Below the pieces are notes generated by a model. The model had not been told where the DNA came from. It saw only the letters and a list, made by a program, of their open reading frames with translations, and made no database searches. The translations under genes were made by a program, and so were the position numbers. Below are positions 49,322 through 59,452 of a stretch of 64,000 bases of DNA, piece by piece. The DNA comes from an uncultured Flavobacteriales bacterium (GTDB taxonomy: Bacteria; Bacteroidota; Bacteroidia; Flavobacteriales; Crocinitomicaceae): NCBI GenBank assembly GCA_946482515.1, contig CAMLRS010000004.1, forward strand, positions 62,001 through 126,000, in the 5' to 3' direction. Position 1 is the stretch's first letter. Each line of letters opens with the position of its first letter.

Positions 49322-50210
49322 CGTCACGGGTAATGGTTTCAATTACCGTATCGATCATTTCGGTCTCGTTCACATCGAAATCTTCGAAGGTGAACAGCGA
49401 CATATAATCATCCGCAGCAGGTGCATAAGCAACGTGTACGGTTCCATTTTCAGCGCAATAAACACCCAATGGCAGCTGGCAACCACCATCGAGGCGATTC
49501 AGCACACCGCGCTCGATCGCAATGCGTTTTTGCACTTCCGGGTGATTGATCTGCCCGATAAAATCGGCCAGCTCCTGCTCACCGGCACGGGTCTGTAAAG
49601 CGAGAACACCTTGTGCAGGTGCGGGAACGAATTCTTCCGGATCAAGCACTTCTACATGCGCCCCGGAAAGATCTAACTGCAAACGGTCCAGTCCGGCTTT
49701 CGCCAGTAGAATAGCGTCGTATTCACCGTCGAGCAGTTTTTGAAGCCGTGTTGGTACGTTTCCACGCAAATCGCGGATCTCCGCATCCTCGCGATGAAAG
49801 CCTACGAGGGCTTTCCGTCGGGCCGATGAAGTTCCCACAACAGCGCCTTTTTTCAAGTTCCATTCCTGTGACGTATCGACAGCACGGGGGTGAATCAGCA
49901 GCACATCGGAAGGATTTTCGCGTTCGGAAACGGCAGCGATCATCAATCCATCCGGTGGTGTTGTTTCCAGGTCCTTGTGTGAATGCACCGCCAAATCGAT
50001 GGTTTTCGCCAGTAGCGCTTCTTCGATCTCTTTGGTGAAGAAGCCTTTTCCTTCGAGCTTATCGAAGCCCAGGTGCTGGATCTGATCGCCTTTGGTTTTG
50101 ATAATGGTAATGGTAACCTGTGCACCGAGCTCCTCGAGCTGGCGTTTTACGTGATTGGCCTGCCACAAAGCGAGGTCGCTGCCGCGCGAGCCAATGCGGA
50201 TCGTAATCAT
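49299..50210 (-). CDS. hemC: Hydroxymethylbilane synthase (porphobilinogen deaminase)
   Basis: 303 aa. IRIGSRGSDLALWQANHVK at the start, TTPPDGLMIAAVSERENPSDVLL, SSARRKALVG and RGNVPTRLQKL for substrate binding, and Cys244 in DGGCQLPLGVYC, which holds the dipyrromethane cofactor. Joins four porphobilinogens in heme synthesis. Lies 7 nt behind hemA and overlaps hemD. Confidence 0.97.
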   Translation of the reverse strand: MITIRIGSRGSDLALWQANHVKRQLEELGAQVTITIIKTKGDQIQHLGFDKLEGKGFFTKEIEEALLAKTIDLAVHSHKDLETTPPDGLMIAAVSERENPSDVLLIHPRAVDTSQEWNLKKGAVVGTSSARRKALVGFHREDAEIRDLRGNVPTRLQKLLDGEYDAILLAKAGLDRLQLDLSGAHVEVLDPEEFVPAPAQGVLALQTRAGEQELADFIGQINHPEVQKRIAIERGVLNRLDGGCQLPLGVYCAENGTVHVAYAPAADDYMSLFTFEDFDVNETEMIDTVIETITRDDENDDEA

Positions 50211-50217
50211 ATTATTT

Positions 50218-51444
50218 TCAGGATTTGATGAGGATTTCCCGGGCCATTTTCATCGGCATGCTCATGTACTTCTTTTCCATGTAGCCAACAATTTTCTCCA
50301 GTACTTCCCGTGAATTGTCGTCGAGACTTTGCAGCTCGGATTTAAACACATCGTTGAATGCCGTTGCGCGGATATCTTTCACCATCTGCGGCACCGGGCG
50401 CATAGCGAGCTCTACCTGGCGGATCTTTGCAATCTTATGGAACGCTTCCACACCTTCGGCAATAATGGCTTCTACGTGTGTTACTTCCTGCGAACGCTCT
50501 TCCAGGTGGCTATCGGAAATAGCCTGCAGCACGTTGATGGAAATCGGACGTGTCGGGAAAGAAGTGTGCACCAGTGGCTCGATATCGTTTGGCAATGCCA
50601 GGTCGATGGTCACTTTCGGAACGGTTTCGCCTTGCAGCAAGTGTTCGTACAAAGCTTCCGTGATGATCGTATTTTCAGCTCCCGTGCAGGTTACGAGCAC
50701 ATCGAAACCATCGGTAAAATTTGGCAATTCTTCCAGCGGGAAGGCTTTGCCACCCAGCTCATGGGCCAGATCTTCCGCTTTGGAAAGTGTGCGGTTGAAC
50801 ACCACGAACTGCGACATGCCGTGTTTTTTCAGGAAGCGGCACATGGCGGTATTCGTAACGCCGGCGCCAACTACCAGTACACGTGCATTGGCAGGAACGT
50901 CCATGCCCTGCAAGCGCTGGTAAGCGATGGAAACCACGGAAACCGGTTTCAGGGAAATTTTTGTCTCGGTGTAAACGCGCTTGGCTGTCTGGATCGTGTG
51001 CTGGATCAACAGGCGGATAAAATCGCCTGAAAGACCGAGCTTGTGGCACAAATCGTAAGCCTGGCGCACCTGCGTAATGATCTCACGCTCGCCGATCACC
51101 AGTGAATCGATTGATGAAGCCACACGCAAAATGTGGTCAACGGCATCGGTTCCGGAAACGATCGTAGCGTGGGACGCGAAAAAATGCACCGTCTCAGTGT
51201 CCATCTCAGGATACAGCTGAGCGAAGAATGCATGCAGGAAATCATCGGAAGCCACCTGTTTGCCAACCAGCAGAAATTCTACGCGGTTGCAGGTAGAAAG
51301 GAACAACACCTCTTCCAGCTCCAGCGCTTCTTTCAGTGTACTGAAGCGTTGCTGCTGACGGTCTGCCTCTATGTGCAGACGACCAATCTGGGAAACATCC
51401 AGGTTGCGGTGAGTAAAAGCGATCGTGTGAAAATGTGAATACAC
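50218..51444 (-). CDS. hemA: Glutamyl-tRNA reductase
   Basis: 408 aa from a GTG start at 51444 (MYSHFHTIAFTHRNLDV). Catalytic Cys52 in LSTCNRVEF, the SIDSLVIGEREIITQVR helix region, then an NADPH domain with VLVVGAGVTNTAMCRFL and a C-terminal dimerisation helix. Makes glutamate-1-semialdehyde, the first step of C5-pathway heme synthesis, so it heads the hem set. No clear -7 element found upstream. Confidence 0.96.
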   Translation of the reverse strand: MYSHFHTIAFTHRNLDVSQIGRLHIEADRQQQRFSTLKEALELEEVLFLSTCNRVEFLLVGKQVASDDFLHAFFAQLYPEMDTETVHFFASHATIVSGTDAVDHILRVASSIDSLVIGEREIITQVRQAYDLCHKLGLSGDFIRLLIQHTIQTAKRVYTETKISLKPVSVVSIAYQRLQGMDVPANARVLVVGAGVTNTAMCRFLKKHGMSQFVVFNRTLSKAEDLAHELGGKAFPLEELPNFTDGFDVLVTCTGAENTIITEALYEHLLQGETVPKVTIDLALPNDIEPLVHTSFPTRPISINVLQAISDSHLEERSQEVTHVEAIIAEGVEAFHKIAKIRQVELAMRPVPQMVKDIRATAFNDVFKSELQSLDDNSREVLEKIVGYMEKKYMSMPMKMAREILIKS

Positions 51445-51569
51445 GCTGAAATCCCTCTCTTGCTTGATTTTTTACAAAATTCGCTAACGAAACGCATTGG
51501 TTTGTCAGAATAATGTCAGAGCAGGTAATTTAGAATCGTTATAAACAAGTAATTAACAATTGATGTTGG

Positions 51570-51633
51570 ATTTTTAATGTTGGATGTTTGATGAAGGTGC
51601 TGGAAATCATTCACAATCAAACATCCAAAATCA
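51570..51633. terminator. 13-bp inverted repeat downstream of the phosphatase gene
   Basis: TTGGATGTTTGAT and ATCAAACATCCAA face each other about 24 nt apart. Lies behind the stop of the minus-strand Ppx/GppA gene. Long loop and no T-run, so its role as terminator is uncertain. Confidence 0.4.
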
Positions 51634-51639
51634 AATAGC

Positions 51640-52527
51640 TTATCTTTTGCCTTTTCGGTCCATATCGTAGATCATTCCATCGGAAAGCCCGATTTTAGGC
51701 ACATACAGCTCCCGGCATTTTAGCTCTTTCATACAGAACGTGAAGATTTCGAGAGCCGGAACGATGACATCGGCGCGATCGGGTTTGAGCTGGTAAAGGT
51801 CCATACGCTGTACTACGGTAAGTGGCGAAAGGGCTTTGTGAAGCTGTTTCATTTCGGACAAACGGACCGGTGATTTTTCCTTAACACCGAGTATTTTGTG
51901 GATTTTATTGATGTTTCCGCCCGTTGCGTAGATCGTATGCGGGTCTGTTTCGACATTTTCTGCGATCCAGGTTTTCACCGCCTGCCAGTCTTTTTTGGTT
52001 ACTTTGCCTTTCAGAATTCGCAGCGTTCCGATATCGAACGAATGGGCTGCCACGCGTTTTCCGTGCTCAAATACGTTGATTTCCGTCGAGCCACCTCCCA
52101 CATCGATCACCAGGTAGGATTTTTCCGAAGCAATATCGAGCAGGTTGAATGTCCCGAAGATCAACCGGGCTTCTTCATCACCTGAAATGATTTCGATATC
52201 GATTCCCGTTGCTTCACGGATAGAAGCCAGTACGGCCTCACCGTTTTCGGCGTCGCGCATGGCAGATGTAGCGCAGGCCCGCAATTTCGACACCTGGAAA
52301 ATCTCTGAAATGAGCTTGAACGCGCTGATGGTCTTGACAAACGCGGTTTCTTTCGCCGGACTGATACGCCCGCTTTCGAACACCTCATCACCAAGTCGCA
52401 GCGGCAAACGGGTATAGGAGATTTTCTTCACAAACGGATGTCCTTCGTCCGAAGCAATTCCGCCGATCAGCAGACGTGCCGCGTTCGATCCTATATCAAT
52501 GGCTGCGTATTTCTTTTCCATGGTCAC
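51640..52527 (-). CDS. Ppx/GppA phosphatase family protein
   Basis: 295 aa; start at 52527 or the ATG two codons later. ASKHA ATPase-type fold: AAIDIGSNAARLLIG (phosphate 1), TSAMRDAENGEAVLASI, SGDEEARLIFG, YLVIDVGGGSTEINVF (phosphate 2), ATGGNINKIHKI. Splits polyphosphate or pppGpp ends. Shorter than E. coli Ppx (about 510 aa), as is normal for the single-module version in Bacteroidota. Stands alone. Confidence 0.93.
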   Translation of the reverse strand: MTMEKKYAAIDIGSNAARLLIGGIASDEGHPFVKKISYTRLPLRLGDEVFESGRISPAKETAFVKTISAFKLISEIFQVSKLRACATSAMRDAENGEAVLASIREATGIDIEIISGDEEARLIFGTFNLLDIASEKSYLVIDVGGGSTEINVFEHGKRVAAHSFDIGTLRILKGKVTKKDWQAVKTWIAENVETDPHTIYATGGNINKIHKILGVKEKSPVRLSEMKQLHKALSPLTVVQRMDLYQLKPDRADVIVPALEIFTFCMKELKCRELYVPKIGLSDGMIYDMDRKGKR

Positions 52528-52581
52528 TCTGAGCGACCTAAATTACAAATTCCGCGTATTCATGGGCATGACAGGCGTCAT

Positions 52582-52621
52582 AAAAAATGCCATTCATCCA
52601 CGCAGGCAGACAACTGTCATT
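52582..52621 (-). terminator. Degenerate terminator-like copy after the 268-aa T9SS gene
   Basis: Contains AAAAAATGCCATTCA, which is shared with 53593-53607. The partner arm AACTGTCATT is imperfect. Looks like a decayed copy of the terminator at 53593. Confidence 0.4.
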
Positions 52622-52641
52622 TTACAGCTTGTTTGTTCAGA

Positions 52642-53448
52642 CTAGTTCTTCGTGATGACCAGCTTTTCCGACCAGCGCTGCGTTCCCGAAAGCACCGCGA
52701 CCTGGTAAAACCCGGCGGGAAGGTCCAGCGAAAGATCTTCGGTCACTGTTTGCTCCTGAACGACCAGACCGGAATAATTGCTCACCATAACGTGGAATTC
52801 CTGCGTTCCGCCATGCAAAGGCAGTTGTAACACCGCTACATTGTTCGACGGATTCGGAGCGAGCACGATCCCGGTCAGTGTGGTGTTCACTTCCACAGCA
52901 ACAAAGCCCAGCTCGGTCATTTTTCCGTTTACATCAACCTGCGAAAGGCGGTAATAACTCACGCCGCTGATCGGATCGCTGTCTTCGACCGTGTAAAATT
53001 GCTTAAAGGTGCTGTTGCCGGCTCCTTCGACTTCCAGGAAGGGCTCGAAGGTCTCACCATTTGCAGAACGTTCAACAATGAACTTCTCATTTTCGCGCTC
53101 GGCAGCAGTAATCCAGCTTACCTGCACATTTCCGTCCGTAACCAGCGCTTCAAAACGAAGCAGCTCAACAGGAAGGATAGCGGCGTTGATACAGTTGACC
53201 GTTATTCCTCCTGAAACATATTGGTAGGTTGTGAACGTAGATGGCAGACAGCTGCCGCATTTGAACGCATTTCCCGTGAGCTGGCAATCGCAGCTGGCAA
53301 TCAGGTTTCCACTGAGATCGTAAAAAGTAACCGTTTGCAGGTGATTTCCCGGATTTCCATTCTGGAAGCCGGGACAGGGCTGTGCAAACGCCGTTAGGGA
53401 AAAGAAAAAACAGGCGAAAAAGCCTAGTAAAGGTGGTATTTTAGTCAT
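52642..53448 (-). CDS. T9SS-exported protein with sorting domain
   Basis: 268 aa. Signal peptide MTKIPPLLGFFACFFFSLTAFAQP; a Cys-rich part (SCDCQLTGNAFKCGSC); the PVELLRFEALVTDGNVQVSWITAAERENEKF module typical of T9SS cargo; and a C-terminal sorting domain (VLAPNPSNNVAVLQLPL ... LPAGFYQVAVLSG). Probably on the cell surface. Next to two other T9SS proteins on the same strand. Confidence 0.88.
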   Translation of the reverse strand: MTKIPPLLGFFACFFFSLTAFAQPCPGFQNGNPGNHLQTVTFYDLSGNLIASCDCQLTGNAFKCGSCLPSTFTTYQYVSGGITVNCINAAILPVELLRFEALVTDGNVQVSWITAAERENEKFIVERSANGETFEPFLEVEGAGNSTFKQFYTVEDSDPISGVSYYRLSQVDVNGKMTELGFVAVEVNTTLTGIVLAPNPSNNVAVLQLPLHGGTQEFHVMVSNYSGLVVQEQTVTEDLSLDLPAGFYQVAVLSGTQRWSEKLVITKN

Positions 53449-53492
53449 TCGAGTTTTGCGGATTAAGTTTCTTAGTTATTGAAAAACAGCCG

Positions 53493-53500
53493 CAAATATA
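53493..53500 (-). promoter_or_regulatory. -7 element TATATTTG for the 268-aa T9SS gene
   Basis: Exact minus-strand TAnnTTTG, 44 nt upstream of the ATG at 53448, with TTG 16 nt further upstream. A 7-bp hairpin AAGAGGA/TCCTCTT lies just upstream (53523-53540). Confidence 0.5.
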
Positions 53501-53592
53501 ACTTACTTATTCGTTTCAAAAGAAGAGGACCATTCCTCTTTAACTAAAAAAACCGATTCTGTTAAGGCAGACCGGTTATGAGTAAGAATTGT

Positions 53593-53632
53593 AAAAAATG
53601 CCATTCACCCGCCGGAGCGAACAAATGGCATT
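53593..53632 (-). terminator. Rho-independent terminator of the frameshifted T9SS gene
   Basis: Minus strand: AATGCCATT pairs with AATGGCATT over an 18-nt GC-rich loop and runs into six T. Confidence 0.75.
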
Positions 53633-53653
53633 CCTGGTTTATGTCAAAAAGTA

Positions 53654-56423
53654 TTACTGAACGATCACTTTCTTCGTAATCAGGGTGTTTTCACCCATCA
53701 GACGAACAAAATAGATGCCTTTCGCCAGTGTGCTTACTTCGATTTGCTCGTTGAAGCCGCCTCCGGAAAGTACGCGTGTGCTTACTACTTTTCCATCGTC
53801 AGACAACAGTGTCAATTGTGTCAGCGCTTCATCGCCGTCGTAGCTTACGGCAATCACATCATGGGCCGGGTTCGGCATGATCACGAGATTATCCAGCTCG
53901 TTTTCGTCTACAGTAAGGCACTCGCCTACCACAATACTTTGGATAGAAGTTGCCGAACAGCCGTTTCCGTCTTCGTATGCATAGGTCACATCGTGTGCGC
54001 CAAGACCTGCTGTAGCAGGATCGAATGACGTACCGCTAACACCTGTTCCGGTAAAAGAACCGCCAGCCGGTGTTGCATCCAGGGGTGATAGCCGCATCGT
54101 AAATGCACAGATCGTCTACCTGATCGAATACGATAGAAGGTGTTGGATTTACTGTGATATCAGAGCTGGCTTCGCCTTCGCAGCCATTTCCGTCAACATA
54201 TGTATACGTAATCGTGTACGTTCCAGCACCAACAGTTGGGTCGAAGCTGTTACCCGTTGTACCTGTTCCGTCATACGATCCGCCCGCAGGAGATCCCGCA
54301 GGAAGTGTTACCGCAGAAGCGTCTTCGCACACAGCATCGATCGGTCCGAAGGTCACAGTTGGGTTTGTGAAGATGTTCACTGTAGCCGATCCTGTTCCGG
54401 CTGCAGAACAGCCACCGCCAGATACGGTTGTTACAGTATAGGTTCCGCTGGCAGATGCATTGATCGTGAACGGAGAAGTAGCCTGAGCCGTTACGTTGGT
54501 GTTGTTAGTTCCGTCTGTGTACGCGAAATCCCATGGTCCTGTACCTGTCAGGGTTACAGTTACCGGAACGGTTCCTGTGCCGCATATCTGGCCGCCGCCT
54601 GAAACGGTAGCAGAAGGTGTCGGGTTGATGGTAACGCTCACGGTTTCATCATCCATCGGACAAGCGCCTGAAGCTGCAATCGTGTTGGTAACGGAGTACG
54701 TACCCGCTGTGCTGGCAGAAAGATCGATAGCCCCTGTTGCAGCGTTGATCACCAGGCCGGTAGTCGAAGAGAATGTTCCGGCACTTGCTCCTGCCCCGAA
54801 GGAAGGAGATGGATCGGCATCAGCAGAACAATAAGTCGCTGAGCTGTAGTTGAAGGTTGCATCCGGCGCAGCCGTAATGGTCACGTTCTGGCTGGATGTT
54901 CCCGGACAAGTTCCGGCAGTTGTGTAGGTAACGGAATACGTTCCGTCGGCAGAAGCCGTCATATCGATCTCACCCGTTGCGGCGTTGATCACCAGGCCTG
55001 CAGTCGATGAGAACGATCCTCCGCTGGTAACAACTGTTGGTGTTTCGTTGCCGCCACCTGTGCAGAGTGTATTCGAAGAGTAGTTGAAGCCTGCGTTTTC
55101 GAGCGGTGTAACGGTTACGGTAACCTGATCGGTATTCTGACAGCCTGTTGCGGTTGTTGTTCCGGTTACCGTGTAAGTAGTCGTTGATCCCGGAGAAGGT
55201 GAATGAGTTGCTCCTGCTCCCAGACCGTTGTTCCAGCTGTACGTATCTCCTCCTGTTGCTGTGAGCGTTGTAGAAGCGCCCTGGCAGATCGAAACATCCG
55301 ATCCGGCGCCAATGGTAGGCAATGCATTCACAGTTACCGGCATATCGGCAAAATCAGGACAAGACGACCAGAAACCGCCGTTGGTAACCAGTGTAGGTGT
55401 TTTCGCTCCGACAGTAGGATACGTGTAATTGTGCGAAGTTGCCCAGATCACAGACGTCGGCACACTTGGGTCCATTACCCACGCAAAAGTGGAATCGGCC
55501 GTTGCTTCACCGAAGTGCAGGTTAAAGCGCTGGTAGTTGTACATGCGGTTGGCAAGATTGCCTGTTGGCGTTGTGGTGTTGGTATAAGCCACCGATTCGC
55601 CCAGGCAGGAGCTGGCGTCTGAAACCGTAAACGATGTGTTGATCGTGTACGAAACGATAGGTGAAATCAACGCATCAAACTGCGACGTCCCATCAGGAAA
55701 CTCGTCCGGGTCGCCTGTAGTCAGCGTAGTCGTACTTACCCATGCATCGCTGGAATTGATATAGTACGATGATTTGTAGCGCGTGAAATCCTCGTCGTAA
55801 GACTGGCTCGGAACCCAGTCAGTGGTCCAGAAGCGTGCTACACCTCCGGCCGAGGTTACATCCAGTACAAGTGCATAATTGCCGGTTACTGTTACCGGGG
55901 CGCTTAATACTACGCGGCGGTAGCCATCGATGTTGTTACCGGTTACAGCCAATGTTCCGCTGCCCAGCAGTGTGGTCGGGTTATTACTCGCGTCCACATT
56001 GTAAACGGACGCTCTTACGGTAATCGAAGGATTTCCTGCGCCAGAGCTGGTGCTTCTTCCTCCGTAGAACTCCACAGCACTGATGGTATGGCTGGTAGAG
56101 TTCAAAAAGGTTTGCGATACGGCTTCGTTATCAGCTTGCCAGACAGCAAAAACGTAAAAGGCGCTGGTCCCCAACAACTGTTCTTTGACCTGCGCATAGC
56201 GAAGTGTATCGGCACAAACCACTGTTTTGGTCATTTCGGAGCTTGCGGGAGCTTTTGTGTCCAGGGAGCCTGTGGCCAGTACCGGACGTTTTTGGGGATT
56301 TGCCTGATGTTCGAAATTGGAAGTCAGGGAGTTGGCTGATTGTTGCCCGGTATTGGTCTGTGCCAATGCCGTGACGCTGCCAAAAAGCGTGTAGCAACAC
56401 GCCATTAGAATGCGTTTTTTCAT
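53654..56423 (-). pseudogene. Large T9SS surface protein (PKD/Ig-like repeats), split by a frameshift
   Basis: Two overlapping frames, 56423-54036 and 54097-53654, make one protein of about 920 aa. Signal peptide MKKRILMACCYTLFGSVTALAQ, a jelly-roll-like domain, a PKD-type region, several Ig-like repeats ending VTYTYxDGNGC, and in the second frame the last repeat and the sorting domain (IMPNPAHDVIAVSYDG ... GIYFVRLMGENTLITKKVIVQ). The break is at a run of four C in the coding strand (54082-54085); deleting one C restores the frame as AAITLDATPAGGSF. Either a real lesion that removes export, a programmed or phase switch, or a sequencing error. Paralogue of 56620-59220. Confidence 0.85.
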
Positions 56424-56560
56424 AGTGAGGGTATCAATTAATGTTTAGTAAATCAGACCCTCAAATTAAACATTTCGTTGCTTCAGCATGAAGTTTTTAA
56501 CAGCGGATTTCCCTTGTATCTGAAGAGTTTAACAACTAAAACGATATTGCCGCAAACAAA

Positions 56561-56594
56561 AAACCGCCGGCAGATACGCGATCTGCCGGCGGCT
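56561..56594 (-). terminator. Rho-independent terminator of the 866-aa T9SS gene
   Basis: CCGCCGGCAGAT and ATCTGCCGGCGG form a perfect 12-bp stem; six T follow on the minus strand. Confidence 0.85.
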
Positions 56595-56619
56595 TGAATG
56601 TATTAATAAGCTGTTGCGA

Positions 56620-59220
56620 TTATTGCTTTACTATTTTGCGCACCACTGTACCGTTGGCAGTAGCCAGACGGATAAAGTAAACGCCTTTCGCAGCTGCATT
56701 CAGATCGATTTTCTCAGATACTCCTGTACCAGCTTCCACGAGGCGTGTTGTGAACAGCTTGCCATCGTTGGTTACAACTGTCAGCTCAACAGCTGATTCC
56801 GTTGTGAAGGATACCGTTACTTCGCTTGTTGCCGGGTTCGGGAATACTGTCAGGTCGCTGAATACCGATTCGTCCAGACCAAGGCAGTCTTCTACTGTCA
56901 CTGTAAGCGTTGTTACGTCTGCACACTGACCAGCAGTTGGCGTGAACGTATACGTGCTTGTTCCTACTGTTGACGTGCTGATCGTTGCTGGTGCCCATGT
57001 TCCCGGGATACCGTTGTTGGAGGTTGCAGGAAGCGCAGGAGCTGCATCGTTCTGGCACAGATCAGGAATTGCTGTAAACGCAGGTGTTACCGGATCATTG
57101 ATGGTAATCGTCGTTGTGGCAGTGTTCGCGCACTGACCAGCACCAGGTGTGAAGGTATATGTTGTTGTAGCCGTATTGTTGATCGCTGGCGACCATGTTC
57201 CTGTTACACCGTTGGTAGAAGTTGTTGCAAGTGCAGGGATCGTCGCTCCTTCACAGTAAGATGGCACAGCATTGAACGTTGGCGTTACCGGTGTATTCAC
57301 GGTTACAGTGAGCGTAGCTGTTGAAGCACACTCGCCGTTAGCAGGTGTAAACGTATAAGTCGTTGTAGCTGTATTGTTAATAGCCGGTGACCATGTTCCG
57401 GCTATGCCGTTATTGGATGTTGCAGGCAATGTCAAAGCATCACCCTGGCAGATCGGTGCAATAGCGTTGAAATCCGGTGCAGCAACCGGTTCGATCACAA
57501 CTGTCTGTGTTGCACTTGCAGCAGCACAGCTTCCGGAAGCAGCAATACCGTTTGTGATGACATAAGTTCCAGGCGTGCTTGCAGAAAGATCGATCTCACC
57601 TGTCGAAGCGTTGATCACCAGACCTGTAGTAGAGCTGAATGTACCGGCACTTGCTCCTGCTCCGAATGAAGGAGTTGGATCAGTTTCGCTCATACAGTAA
57701 GTAGATACTGCATAGCTGAAGGATGCATCCGGTGCGGATGTTACTACCACTGTATGGGAAGCAGTTCCCGCGCAGCTGCCGGCTGTTGTATAGGTTACGT
57801 TGTATGTTCCTTCGGCGCTGGTTGCGATATCGATCTCACCTGTTGAAGCGTTGATGGCCAGTCCTGCTGGTGTAGAGGAATAAGTTCCCCCAGCTGTCGT
57901 AGCTGTTGCTGTTACCGCGGAACCGGAAGTACAAAGCGTATAAGACGGGTAGCTGAAAGATGCATCTTCAGCCGGTGTTACGGTTACGGAAACGGTATTG
58001 GAAACACCGGATGTGCAGCCGTTTTCAGTCACGGTTACTGTATAGTCTCCCGATACGGTTGGCGTGATGCTTGCGGAAGAAGGCCCGTTAGACCAGGTAT
58101 TTCCGGAAGCTGCTGAAGAAGTCAGTGTAGCTGGTGCGTTCGCACAATAGGTCAATGGACCGGCCGGTGAAATGGTTGGTGTAGCCGGAACAGGATTAAT
58201 CACAATTGTTTGCGTAGCGGATTCGCCGCAAACAGATGCTAATCCTGATGAAACATCAAGTGTTACGGTATATGTTCCGGCAGCCGGATACGTATACGTA
58301 GTTGTAGAACCTACGACGTTAGCAACGCCGTTGCCCATATCCCATGTATAGGTTGAGTCAGCCGGCACAGCCCCGGGCAGGAAATGGTTCAGGAACACAT
58401 TCCCGTTGTTCATTCTGCTGGAAAGTACACCTGCTGGCGTGGTCGTGCTGGTAAATACAACAGCTTCACCCAGACACGCCGGGCTTGTTGCTGCTGTGAA
58501 TCCCGCCGTGATCGGATACGAAACGATCGGTCCGATAATACCTTCCCAATCCTGGGCATTACCTGTAGCTGCAAGAATGCTCACCCAGCTGCCTGCCAAT
58601 GCAGTTGCAGTAATACGGGCAAGGTCCTCATCTTGTGTCTGACCTACAGTTTGGTTGTTGCGGTACATCGCAAGCTGGCCGTTAGGCGTAGCCACGTCGA
58701 TTACGATCGCATAATCACTGTTTACAGCAATCGGTGAAGCAAAGTTCACATAGGTGAAAGCGTAAGAAGCCGTGTTGGTCATGGTAACTGCAGCTGTTCC
58801 CAATTGGGTAATCGGTGTTTTGTTGGCATCAACTGTATAAATCGAAGCATTCACCGTGATCACAGCTGGTCCGCCGCTTGCCGTATAAACAGCTCCTACG
58901 AACTCCACACCATTGATGTTCATGTCGCCGTTGTTGAGGTAAGTCTGTGAGAGTCTGTAGCCCTGTGCCTGTGAAAGCAGGGTTCCACCAAACTGACCGG
59001 CGCCGGTACCACCACCGATGATCGCCTGTTTAAAATAAGTATAAGAAATGGTGTCAACGCAAGTAGTGGTCTTGACCTGGGATGTAGATTGATACAGGTT
59101 TTTTGTTACACTCGGTTGAGCAATCAGATTGGCAGGTACATCCTGCACAATTGTTTCTTGGGCTTGTAAGCTGATCGATAATAGCGAAAGAGAACAAACC
59201 AGAAAAAGCTTCTGTTTCAT
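56620..59220 (-). CDS. Large T9SS-secreted surface protein with PKD and Ig-like repeats
   Basis: 866 aa. Signal peptide MKQKLFLVCSLSLLSISLQAQ. An N-terminal domain with VNASIYTVDANKTPITQLG and DYAIVIDVATPNG; a PKD domain (ADSTYTWDMGNGVA, TYTYPAAGTYTVTLDV); four or more Ig-like/MBG-like repeats, three of them carrying TWSPAINNTATTTYTFTP; and a C-terminal sorting domain (VFPNPATSEVTVSF ... KGVYFIRLATANGTVV). Adhesin-like role inferred. Strong paralogy with the frameshifted neighbour. Confidence 0.9.
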   Translation of the reverse strand: MKQKLFLVCSLSLLSISLQAQETIVQDVPANLIAQPSVTKNLYQSTSQVKTTTCVDTISYTYFKQAIIGGGTGAGQFGGTLLSQAQGYRLSQTYLNNGDMNINGVEFVGAVYTASGGPAVITVNASIYTVDANKTPITQLGTAAVTMTNTASYAFTYVNFASPIAVNSDYAIVIDVATPNGQLAMYRNNQTVGQTQDEDLARITATALAGSWVSILAATGNAQDWEGIIGPIVSYPITAGFTAATSPACLGEAVVFTSTTTPAGVLSSRMNNGNVFLNHFLPGAVPADSTYTWDMGNGVANVVGSTTTYTYPAAGTYTVTLDVSSGLASVCGESATQTIVINPVPATPTISPAGPLTYCANAPATLTSSAASGNTWSNGPSSASITPTVSGDYTVTVTENGCTSGVSNTVSVTVTPAEDASFSYPSYTLCTSGSAVTATATTAGGTYSSTPAGLAINASTGEIDIATSAEGTYNVTYTTAGSCAGTASHTVVVTSAPDASFSYAVSTYCMSETDPTPSFGAGASAGTFSSTTGLVINASTGEIDLSASTPGTYVITNGIAASGSCAAASATQTVVIEPVAAPDFNAIAPICQGDALTLPATSNNGIAGTWSPAINNTATTTYTFTPANGECASTATLTVTVNTPVTPTFNAVPSYCEGATIPALATTSTNGVTGTWSPAINNTATTTYTFTPGAGQCANTATTTITINDPVTPAFTAIPDLCQNDAAPALPATSNNGIPGTWAPATISTSTVGTSTYTFTPTAGQCADVTTLTVTVEDCLGLDESVFSDLTVFPNPATSEVTVSFTTESAVELTVVTNDGKLFTTRLVEAGTGVSEKIDLNAAAKGVYFIRLATANGTVVRKIVKQ

Positions 59221-59398
59221 AGCAGATTAAATTTGTTAATAGTTAATACTAAACAAACTTCCGCCCGAAGAGGATTTGAGGGGGAGGGGGTTTCATTTAG
59301 CACCCCAAAAATAAACTTTTTTTGAAACTAATGTGAATTTTAGTAGGAACGTGTTCGATTTAGTCGGTCTGACCCGACTTTTGTGAATTAAAATTCCA

Positions 59399-59430
59399 AT
59401 AAAAAAGCCGGCTGCGTAATGAGCCGGCTT
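59399..59430 (-). terminator. Rho-independent terminator of ileS
   Basis: AAGCCGGCT pairs with AGCCGGCTT over an 8-nt loop; T6 follows on the minus strand. The rest of 59221-59452 shows no gene; TATTTTTG at 59313-59306 may be the -7 of the 866-aa gene. Confidence 0.85.
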
Positions 59431-59452
59431 CCAAGTAGTTTCAAAATTTATC

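Noticed and set aside
53654..56423. Two separate genes at 54036-56423 and 53654-54097
   Set aside because: The second frame begins in the middle of an Ig-like repeat that the first frame leaves unfinished; one deleted C joins them.
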